Shown here one piece after another: positions 1 to 4,728 of a DNA stretch of 5,387 bases. Numbering within the stretch: position 1 is the stretch's first letter; every line of letters starts with the position of its first letter. The notes beneath the pieces were generated by a model. The model ran no database searches. It was given only the letters and a program-made list of their open reading frames with translations, and was not told where the DNA came from. Source of the stretch: JAZNLR01 sp045579195 (lineage in GTDB: Bacteria; Bacillota; Clostridia; Christensenellales; CAMQZB01); assembly GCA_045579195.1 (NCBI GenBank), contig JAZNLR010000124.1, positions 1 through 5,387 of the forward strand. The letters run 5' to 3'. A program made the position numbers and the translations under genes.

Positions 1-1254
1 CTCCGCGTCCATGCTGCACATCGAAACACACGCCATCGTGGTAAGACGGGTCTTATCCATTTCGTGAACAAGATCGTTGAGGATGTGATGATTTTCGATG
101 AGATCGGGATCATCCGCACCGCCAATGGTAATCTCATTGGAAAGACCCCAAACAACGATGGACGGATGATTATAGTTCTGAACGACCAATTCTTTCATCT
201 GTGTGATGGTGTTCTCTCTTGCTCCAGGCATATGTCTGGAGATATACGGAATTTCCGCCCAGATGACGAGGCCCTTTTCATCGCAAAGATCGTAGAAGTA
301 CTGATCGTGCTGATAGTGCGCAAGACGAATGGTGGTAGCGCCCACTTCCATAATGAGGTCAATGTCTTCCTCGTGATGTTCAGGAAGGAGTGCGTTTCCG
401 AAGCCGAGTCTGTCCTGATGGCGGGAAACACCGCGCAAGGGGTACTCTTCCCCATTCAAGATAAATCCGCGCTCGGGATCGATCACAAAGCTTCTGCAGC
501 CGAAACGGGAGCAAACAGAGTCGATCACTTCACCACCACGAACGAGTTCCACTTCGCAGCAGTAAAGGTACGGATCCTTTCTTCCGTTCCAGAGATGAAT
601 GTCTTCCAAAACGAAATCCGCGGTCAACTCTTTTTGGGAAACCTTCTGAAGCTCTTTCTCTTCGTGATCATAAAGTGCGTAAACGAGTTCGTCACCCTCT
701 TCGAGGTTGGTGACGAAAACATCCACTTTCACGTTTGCATTCTTTCCGTCGACAACGGGGGTGATCATCAATCCCTTGCCACCGAAGTAATCCAAGTCAA
801 AGTGCGTCTTGGGAACGCAAATCAAATTCACGTTGCGGTAAAGCCCACCATAGAACGTAAAGTCCGCCGTCTGCGGATATACCGTCTCATTCGGAGCGTT
901 GTTGACAAGAATTGCAACTTCGTTTTCCTCAACGAGCGCTTCGGTGAGGTTGACTCTCCAGGTGGAATATCCACCGTCATGATGGCAAAGGGCCTTTCCA
1001 TTCACGAAAACGTCTGCAGACGAGTTTGCGCCGTGAATTTCAAGGTAAACTTCGCTTCCCTCGGGAAGGTCAGCTTTGTTAAGTGCCTTCTTATAGACAC
1101 AGTCACCACGGAAATAGTCATTTCCGCCATCCGTTCCGTCCGTTGCGTTCCAAGAGTGCGGCAGATTGACAAGCTCTGCACCTTCGTTCACAGCAACGTC
1201 GCTGACCCCTTTTAAGAAGGACCAGCCCTCATTCCACTGAATCGTCTTTCTCAT
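1..1254 (-). CDS. Glycoside hydrolase family 2 (beta-galactosidase/beta-glucuronidase superfamily), 3' end cut by window edge
   Basis: This is a retaining exo-glycosidase of family GH2, with no signal peptide and so probably cytoplasmic. The 418 visible residues hold the N-terminal sugar-binding jelly-roll domain (about 1-150, with LPHSWNATDG at 31-40 and GGLYR at 136-140), an immunoglobulin-like domain (about 150-255) and the first part of the TIM barrel. The barrel opens with RGVSRHQD at 274-281, the counterpart of the LacZ RGVNRHEH motif. HPSIVVWGLSNE ends in the predicted acid/base pair N373-E374. The nucleophile glutamate and the rest of the barrel lie off the left edge. The ATG is supported by a TGAGGG ribosome site five bases upstream (GAGGG at 1260-1264). 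The gene diverges from a GPH sugar symporter, which suggests hydrolysis of an imported glycoside. GH2 also covers glucuronidases, mannosidases and others, and the specificity residues are mostly not visible, so I leave the substrate open. Family assignment is secure. Confidence 0.93.
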   Translation of the reverse strand, partial: MRKTIQWNEGWSFLKGVSDVAVNEGAELVNLPHSWNATDGTDGGNDYFRGDCVYKKALNKADLPEGSEVYLEIHGANSSADVFVNGKALCHHDGGYSTWRVNLTEALVEENEVAILVNNAPNETVYPQTADFTFYGGLYRNVNLICVPKTHFDLDYFGGKGLMITPVVDGKNANVKVDVFVTNLEEGDELVYALYDHEEKELQKVSQKELTADFVLEDIHLWNGRKDPYLYCCEVELVRGGEVIDSVCSRFGCRSFVIDPERGFILNGEEYPLRGVSRHQDRLGFGNALLPEHHEEDIDLIMEVGATTIRLAHYQHDQYFYDLCDEKGLVIWAEIPYISRHMPGARENTITQMKELVVQNYNHPSIVVWGLSNEITIGGADDPDLIENHHILNDLVHEMDKTRLTTMACVSMCSMDAE

Positions 1255-1279
1255 TTTTACCCTCAATTGATCTTATTTT

Positions 1280-1299
1280 CTCTCATACGCATATGAGAG
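1280..1299. promoter_or_regulatory. Inverted repeat in the GH2 leader (possible operator or mRNA hairpin)
   Basis: Perfect 8-base arms CTCTCATA and TATGAGAG flank the four bases CGCA. The repeat lies between the predicted GH2 promoter and its ribosome site, about 9-28 bases into the predicted transcript. A repressor bound here would block elongation or promoter clearance, and the RNA could also fold as a short hairpin. The sequence shows the symmetry; the function is inference. It is not centred on CG as LacI-family operators usually are. Confidence 0.55.
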
Positions 1300-1314
1300 C
1301 ACATTCTAGACAAT

Positions 1315-1343
1315 ATTATATATGATTTACATCCTTCCGTCAA
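1315..1343 (-). promoter_or_regulatory. Sigma-A-type promoter for the GH2 gene
   Basis: Read on the minus strand, TTGACG (1338-1343) is followed after exactly 17 bases by a perfect TATAAT (1315-1320). Transcription would start near 1308, giving a leader of about 54 bases before the GH2 ATG at 1254. The match to the sigma-A consensus is strong (five of six and six of six). Confidence 0.8.
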
Positions 1344-1348
1344 GGATG
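1330..1348. promoter_or_regulatory. Inverted repeat covering the GH2 -35 element (possible operator)
   Basis: Seven-base arms CATCCTT and AAGGATG are separated by CCGTC. The dyad overlaps the -35 hexamer of the leftward promoter, a place where a bound regulator would compete with RNA polymerase. The symmetry is seen directly; regulatory use is inferred, and chance is possible because the arms are short. Confidence 0.35.
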
Positions 1349-1444
1349 GATTGTGATTTTTTTGTTAAGCTTTTTTGTTTTTTCTCGTTTTTTACTATTT
1401 TTTGAGAAAAAAAAGAAAATATTTGTTCTTTTTGTGTTTTTTGT
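1349..1444. other. T/A-rich spacer between the divergent promoters
   Basis: There is no gene here. The stretch is dominated by runs of T on the plus strand and includes an inverted repeat with arms TTTTTTCTC (1378-1386) and GAGAAAAAA (1404-1412) around a 17-base gap. Such DNA just upstream of two -35 elements could act as UP elements for the RNA polymerase alpha subunit or as bent DNA. A weak terminator-like fold is an alternative, but no gene is seen ending here. Confidence 0.4.
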
Positions 1445-1473
1445 TTGACGAAAGTAAAACGGTTCATTATACT
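1445..1473 (+). promoter_or_regulatory. Sigma-A-type promoter for the GPH symporter gene
   Basis: TTGACG (1445-1450) and TATACT (1468-1473) are separated by exactly 17 bases, each hexamer matching the consensus at five of six positions. Transcription would start near 1480, leaving a leader of about 47 bases. The -35 hexamer and spacer length are the same as in the opposing GH2 promoter. Confidence 0.8.
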
Positions 1474-1489
1474 TTAATTATACAAATAT

Positions 1490-1509
1490 GAAAGAGGATA
1501 ATCTCTTTC
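1490..1509. promoter_or_regulatory. Inverted repeat in the symporter leader (possible operator or mRNA hairpin)
   Basis: Arms GAAAGAG and CTCTTTC flank GATAAT. The repeat begins about ten bases after the predicted start site and ends seven bases before the AGGAGG ribosome site (1516-1521). It occupies nearly the same place in its leader as the 1280-1299 repeat does in the GH2 leader. It could be a repressor site or a hairpin affecting translation. Only the symmetry is directly shown. Confidence 0.5.
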
Positions 1510-1526
1510 GTGATTAGGAGGAATTC

Positions 1527-3032
1527 ATGGAAAACAAAGCAAAGCACCGTCCCTTTGGAATGAGGGATAAAATTGCGTATGCTGCCGGTGACCTTGGCTG
1601 TAACATGAGCTTCGCATTGAAATCTTCCATTATGGGACTTTTCTGGATGCAGTTCATGCTTCTCGGCGAGGAACTTTATGCAACGCTTCTCATCGTCGTC
1701 CAGGTTTGGGACGCAATCAACGACATTCTTCTTGGATCGCTCTTTGATGCAGACAAGAGAAAGTACGTTCACGGTAAATTTAAGACCTACATCTTCATCG
1801 GTGCACTCGGTCTTCTCTTCTCCGGCGTATTCTTCTTCCTGCCCATTCAGTGGAAGAGCGAAGCAATGAAGGCCGTTATGTTCGTTTTGGGTTACGTTCT
1901 TTGGGACGCGTTCTACACCGTTGCAAACGTTCCTTACGGTTCGATGCTCAACGCAATCACGCGTGAACCCTCCGAGAGAGCTCAGCTCTCGATGTTCCGC
2001 TCCATCGGCGGTATGGTTGGAAACATTTTCCCCATGGTTTTGCTTCCGATCATCTGCTACGATGCAAGCAACAACCTCGTTGGAAAGAACGTTTTCATCG
2101 CTGCAACCGTTATGGGCGTGATCGGCCTTATCTGCTTCATCTTTATGTTGAAGAAGACCACCATCCGTGTTGAAGAATCCGAAATCAAGATCAGCGAAAA
2201 GAAGGAAAAATTCAACGTTGGTCGCGCAATGCTCAACTTCTTGAAGAACCCCCCGGCAATCGGAGCAACCGTTATGGCAATGGCAATGTTCATCGGAATG
2301 CAGGGCTCCAGCCAGGCAACGGCGGTTCTCTTCCAGTCCTACTTTGGAAATTCTAAGATCTCCGGTATCATCATGTTAATCGGATACCTCCCGATGTTCT
2401 GCTTCATGCCGTTCATCCGCAAGCTGGTTGACAAGTTCGGAAAGAAGGAAACCTGCGTTGTTGGCTCTATCGTCAGCACGTTTGGCGCGCTTCTCCTCTT
2501 CTTGCCTCTCGGAAGCGGAGCTCTCGGTTTGGTTGGATACGTTATCGCTCAGGTATTCTTCGGATTTGGCCTCGGCTTCTACTCCTGCGTAAGCTGGGCT
2601 CTTATGGCTGACGCCATTGACTACAATGAGTGGAAAAACGGAACGAAAGAAGAAGGCACGGTTTACTCCTTGCACTCCTTCTTTAGAAAGCTGGCTCAGG
2701 GCCTTGGACCGTCCTTGGTTATCTTGATCATGGTCGCTTTGGGATACGATGCTGACCTCGGAGCTGCTCAGCCTCTTGAAGTTGCTGAGAAGATGAAGTG
2801 GCTCGTCGCTGCTCTTTACACCTTCGCTGGCATCGCAATGTTCATTGCAATCACCTTCATCTACAACTTGGATAAGAAGAAAGTTGCTTTGATGACCACT
2901 GAACTCAACGAAAGAAGAGCTGCTGCCGCTGCTGTTGAAGCTCCGGCTGAAGAAGTTGCTGAAGAAGTTTCCGCTGAGGAAGCTCCCGTTGAAGAAGTTG
3001 TTGTTGACAATTTCGAACCCAAAGATGAATAA
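1527..3032 (+). CDS. GPH-family sugar:cation symporter (MFS fold) with acidic C-terminal tail
   Basis: This 501-residue inner-membrane protein belongs to the glycoside-pentoside-hexuronide:cation symporters (MelB, UidB, XynB relatives). It has about twelve hydrophobic segments between residues 15 and 450. The helix II signature WDAINDILLG (61-70) keeps D62, N65 and D66, matching the MelB cation-site residues D55, N58 and D59. The cytoplasmic loop with D74 and HGKFK (82-86) is also typical. The positions of the MelB sugar-binding aspartates D19 and D124 are Asn here (N26 in GDLGCN, N134 in VANVPYG), as I recall for UidB-like members, so melibiose is not an obvious substrate. Residues 465-501 form an Ala/Glu/Val/Pro tail with 13 acidic residues and one Lys, not a PTS IIA domain like that of LacS. 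The start has AGGAGG five bases upstream. Its divergent GH2 neighbour suggests a shared substrate. Alanine codons change from mainly GCA to mainly GCT towards the 3' end. Confidence 0.92.
   Translation: MENKAKHRPFGMRDKIAYAAGDLGCNMSFALKSSIMGLFWMQFMLLGEELYATLLIVVQVWDAINDILLGSLFDADKRKYVHGKFKTYIFIGALGLLFSGVFFFLPIQWKSEAMKAVMFVLGYVLWDAFYTVANVPYGSMLNAITREPSERAQLSMFRSIGGMVGNIFPMVLLPIICYDASNNLVGKNVFIAATVMGVIGLICFIFMLKKTTIRVEESEIKISEKKEKFNVGRAMLNFLKNPPAIGATVMAMAMFIGMQGSSQATAVLFQSYFGNSKISGIIMLIGYLPMFCFMPFIRKLVDKFGKKETCVVGSIVSTFGALLLFLPLGSGALGLVGYVIAQVFFGFGLGFYSCVSWALMADAIDYNEWKNGTKEEGTVYSLHSFFRKLAQGLGPSLVILIMVALGYDADLGAAQPLEVAEKMKWLVAALYTFAGIAMFIAITFIYNLDKKKVALMTTELNERRAAAAAVEAPAEEVAEEVSAEEAPVEEVVVDNFEPKDE
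2946..2969 (+). repeat. Tandem 12-base repeat encoding AEEV units in the symporter tail
   Basis: Two exact copies of GCTGAAGAAGTT stand in frame, encoding Ala-Glu-Glu-Val twice. Degenerate relatives follow to about 3006 (GCTGAGGAAGCT and GTTGAAGAAGTT). The pattern suggests that the acidic tail grew by slippage or unit duplication, so its length may vary between strains. Confidence 0.7.
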
Positions 3033-3048
3033 TCATTCTTAACGATAA

Positions 3049-3084
3049 AAAGCTCCTTGTCTGAAAAGGCAGGGAGTTTTTTTT
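3049..3084 (+). terminator. Intrinsic terminator of the symporter gene
   Basis: A ten-pair stem, CTCCTTGTCT-class arm with two G-U pairs against AGGCAGGGAG, is closed by a GAAA tetraloop (3063-3066) and followed by eight T residues (3077-3084). The AAA before the stem can pair with the first Ts. It lies 17 bases after the symporter stop codon. Confidence 0.85.
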
Positions 3085-3089
3085 GCACG

Positions 3090-3126
3090 AAAAAACCGCC
3101 TCGTGAAAAGGCGGTTTTATTTTTTA
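3090..3126. terminator. Bidirectional intrinsic terminator between converging genes
   Basis: A perfect ten-pair stem (AAAACCGCCT, 3092-3101, with AGGCGGTTTT, 3109-3118) encloses a seven-base loop. A T-rich run follows on the plus strand, and the A-run at 3090-3095 gives a U-tract on the minus strand. It can therefore end the cyclophilin operon from the right and back up the symporter terminator from the left. Confidence 0.85.
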
Positions 3127-3131
3127 TTTGA

Positions 3132-3653
3132 TCACATCATTTCGGGCTCGTCAAACTCTACGCCGAAGGTCTCCACCGTTGCGCTTTCGATCACGCAAGG
3201 TTCCAAGGGCATATCGCGGAAATCCGTCGGGGTTGCGGCAATGGCATCCACAACGTCAAGGCCTTTCGTGACGGCGCCAAATGCGGCATAAGAGCCGTCC
3301 AAATGGGGCGACGTTCCGAGCATAATGAAGAACTGCGAACCCGCGCTGTTGGGCATCATGGAACGCGCCATGGAAAGAACGCCTTTCGTGTGTTTCAAGT
3401 CGTTTGCAAAGCCGTTTTTCTTGAACTCACCGCGGATGGAATATCCGGGGCCGCCCATTCCCGTTCCCTGCGGATCACCGCCCTGGATAACAAATCCTGG
3501 GATGACGCGGTGAAAGGTCAAATTGTCGTAAAATCCCTTCTTAACAAGGGAAATAAAGTTGCGAACGGTGTTCGGCGCAACAGAGGGATAAAGTTCAATT
3601 TCAATCGTTCCCTTCCCTTCGATCTTCATCGTGACGATCGGATTATTCTGCAT
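3132..3653 (-). CDS. ppiB: Cyclophilin-type peptidyl-prolyl cis-trans isomerase, cytoplasmic
   Basis: This 173-residue single-domain cyclophilin speeds cis-trans isomerisation of proline peptide bonds during folding. It has no signal peptide, so it should be cytoplasmic like PpiB. Core motifs are FHRVIPGFVIQGGDP (47-61) with catalytic R49 (CypA R55), F54 and Q57, and GSQFFI (105-110) with F109 (CypA F113). The CypA W121 position is H117 in SPHLDG, so strong cyclosporin binding is not expected. Y122 replaces CypA H126. The final 15 or so residues form an acidic extension (EFDEPEMM). AAAGGAG (3663-3669) lies nine bases before the ATG. The gene starts 21 bases after the deaminase stop, so the two are probably co-transcribed, ending at the bidirectional terminator. 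The family is certain; the symbol follows common usage for cytoplasmic bacterial cyclophilins. Confidence 0.95.
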   Translation of the reverse strand: MQNNPIVTMKIEGKGTIEIELYPSVAPNTVRNFISLVKKGFYDNLTFHRVIPGFVIQGGDPQGTGMGGPGYSIRGEFKKNGFANDLKHTKGVLSMARSMMPNSAGSQFFIMLGTSPHLDGSYAAFGAVTKGLDVVDAIAATPTDFRDMPLEPCVIESATVETFGVEFDEPEMM

Positions 3654-3674
3654 TTTTGTTTTCTCCTTTATTTT

Positions 3675-4142
3675 TCAATTTTCATCCGCCATTCTAACGA
3701 GCTCAACACCCGCTTCATCGAACAGCTTGAGCGAGAATTCGTCAGGATATCCGTTCTTAAAGACAACGCGCGTGATCCCTGCGTTGATGATCATCTTCGC
3801 ACAGATGGTACAAGGCTGATGGGTGCAATATAGGGTCGCGCCTTCAACGCTCGCAATCCCGCGCGCCGCCTGAATGATCGCATTCTGCTCTGCGTGCACG
3901 GCATAGCAGATCTCGTGTCGTGTTCCGCTCGCAATTCCAAGCTTGTTTCTCAAGCATTCCCCACGCTCAACACACGACTGAATCCCTGCAGGCGCTCCAT
4001 TATATCCCGTTGCGATAATGCGTTTATTCTTGACGATAACAGCACCCACCTTGCGGTCGGTCTTATAGCAGCTCGACCATGTCGAGACGAGCTCGCACAT
4101 CTCCATAAAACGCTGATCCCACTTTTTTTGATTCTCGTTCAT
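3675..4142 (-). CDS. Deoxycytidylate (dCMP) deaminase family protein (ComEB-like)
   Basis: The 155-residue protein is a zinc-dependent cytidine/deoxycytidylate deaminase, most like dCMP deaminases that convert dCMP to dUMP for thymidylate synthesis. The catalytic motif HAEQNAI gives zinc ligand H83 and proton-shuttle E85; PCTIC gives ligands C111 and C114. KVGAVIV (31-37) and GYNGAPAG (46-53) match the substrate-binding region of the family. Between them and the HAE motif, C57, C63, H76 and C79 could hold a second zinc, as in some dCMP deaminases; that is inference. I chose the ATG at 4142 because AAGGGAG (4154-4160) lies 11 bases upstream and the length fits the family. An in-frame ATG at 4163 would put that site inside the gene, and upstream extension to 4250 has no ribosome site. 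It is first in an operon with the cyclophilin and diverges from groESL. A related deaminase activity cannot be excluded. Confidence 0.88.
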   Translation of the reverse strand: MNENQKKWDQRFMEMCELVSTWSSCYKTDRKVGAVIVKNKRIIATGYNGAPAGIQSCVERGECLRNKLGIASGTRHEICYAVHAEQNAIIQAARGIASVEGATLYCTHQPCTICAKMIINAGITRVVFKNGYPDEFSLKLFDEAGVELVRMADEN

Positions 4143-4173
4143 AAGGTCTTTTTCTCCCTTCATAATATAAATA

Positions 4174-4182
4174 AGTGTACCA
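4174..4182 (-). promoter_or_regulatory. Possible extended -10 promoter for the deaminase-cyclophilin operon
   Basis: On the minus strand, TGG followed by TACACT matches the TGn extended -10 form, with four of six bases of the -10 consensus. No good -35 is visible 16-18 bases upstream. The site would start transcription about 25-30 bases before the deaminase ATG. TATATT, closer to the gene, is an alternative -10. Confidence 0.35.
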
Positions 4183-4208
4183 CGATATGCACTCTTTTTG
4201 CGCCTCTG

Positions 4209-4290
4209 AAAAATTGAAAAATCACGAGAAAAATTAAGAAAATATGGCATTATTTGAAATTATTTCCAAATATTTCCTAATATTCACGAA
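4209..4290. other. AT-rich phased tracts upstream of the groE promoter (possible bent DNA or UP region)
   Basis: No gene lies here. A-runs begin at 4209, 4217, 4229 and 4239, roughly one helical turn apart. From 4251 to 4290 come four ten-base units beginning TATT (TATTTGAAAT, TATTTCCAAA, TATTTCCTAA, TATTCACGAA). Periodic A/T tracts tend to bend DNA, and placed 20-100 bases before the groE -35 they could raise promoter strength. The periodicity is seen directly; the role is inferred. Confidence 0.45.
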
Positions 4291-4309
4291 AAATCGTTTT
4301 TTGAAACTT

Positions 4310-4337
4310 TTGTTTGCACATCGGAATCGGCTATAAT
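4310..4337 (+). promoter_or_regulatory. Sigma-A promoter of groESL
   Basis: A perfect TATAAT stands at 4332-4337. The best -35 candidate is TTGTTT (4310-4315), 16 bases upstream and matching only three of six bases. Transcription would start near 4344, just before the CIRCE element, the usual arrangement for HrcA-controlled groE operons. Confidence 0.7.
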
Positions 4338-4347
4338 GATATCAAAG

Positions 4348-4374
4348 TTAGCACTCGCCCCCAAAGAGTGCCAA
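4348..4374. promoter_or_regulatory. CIRCE element (HrcA repressor operator) of groESL
   Basis: The arms TTAGCACTC (4348-4356) and GAGTGCCAA (4366-4374) are separated by nine bases, matching the CIRCE consensus TTAGCACTC-N9-GAGTGCTAA at 17 of 18 arm positions; the one change is C for T in the right arm. HrcA binds this repeat and represses the operon until heat shock titrates GroEL, which HrcA needs for activity. The position at the predicted start of the transcript, 46 bases before groES, fits repression of groESL. The hrcA gene is not in the window. Confidence 0.96.
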
Positions 4375-4420
4375 CTCCTTACACAAGCAAATATACAAGA
4401 ATATTATTAGGAGGCTTTCA

Positions 4421-4705
4421 ATGAAAATCAGACCCTTATTTGACAGAATCGTCATCGAGCCCGTTGACTCGGACGAAAAGACCAAAAGCGGCATCGTGCT
4501 CCCCTCTTCCGCGCAGGAAAAGCAGCAGATGGCAACCGTCATCGCAGTTGGCCCCGGCGGCATGATCGACGGCAAGGAAATCACCATGCAGATTAAAGTC
4601 GGAGATAAGATTCTCTACTCGAAGTACGCAGGCAGCGAGTTTAAGATCGACGGCAAGGACGTCACTATCCTTCGCCAGAGCGACGTTCTCGCAATCATTG
4701 AATAA
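4421..4705 (+). CDS. groES: GroES co-chaperonin (Hsp10)
   Basis: The 94-residue protein is the usual length for GroES, which forms the seven-membered lid that closes the GroEL folding chamber. It starts with the family pattern KIRPLFDRIVIEP (2-14). The mobile loop that contacts GroEL spans about 16-33 and holds the hydrophobic tripeptide I25-V26-L27 after G24. VIAVGPGG (about 40-47) leads into the roof hairpin, and the C-terminal GDKILYSKYAG and DVLAIIE segments are typical. AGGAGG (4409-4414) lies six bases before the ATG. It is the first gene of the CIRCE-controlled operon and is followed by groEL after 23 bases. Nothing is missing or unusual. Confidence 0.98.
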   Translation: MKIRPLFDRIVIEPVDSDEKTKSGIVLPSSAQEKQQMATVIAVGPGGMIDGKEITMQIKVGDKILYSKYAGSEFKIDGKDVTILRQSDVLAIIE

Positions 4706-4728
4706 TCATCAAGGAGACTGAAAGAATT

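Noticed and set aside
64..1215. A 383-codon open frame on the plus strand
   Set aside because: It is antisense to the GH2 gene, which has clear family motifs over its whole length. The antisense product resembles no family I recognise and has no ribosome site.
1378..1412. T-run/A-run inverted repeat as a terminator
   Set aside because: The arms are nearly all A-T with a 17-base loop and no gene ends nearby; bent or UP-like DNA is the simpler reading.
1451..1473. Possible catabolite-response (cre) site around the CG in AAAACGGTT
   Set aside because: Aligned to the cre consensus, the flanking TG and CA bases are missing, so the match is no better than chance.
3303..3833. A 176-codon open frame on the plus strand
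   Set aside because: It overlaps the cyclophilin and deaminase genes in antisense and spans their junction; both minus-strand genes are well supported.
4143..4250. Longer 191-residue form of the deaminase
   Set aside because: The added 36 residues have no family similarity, no ribosome site, and run through AT-rich leader DNA and the predicted promoter.
4314..4319. TTGCAC as the -35 of the groE promoter
   Set aside because: It is only 12 bases from TATAAT, too close for a sigma-A promoter.
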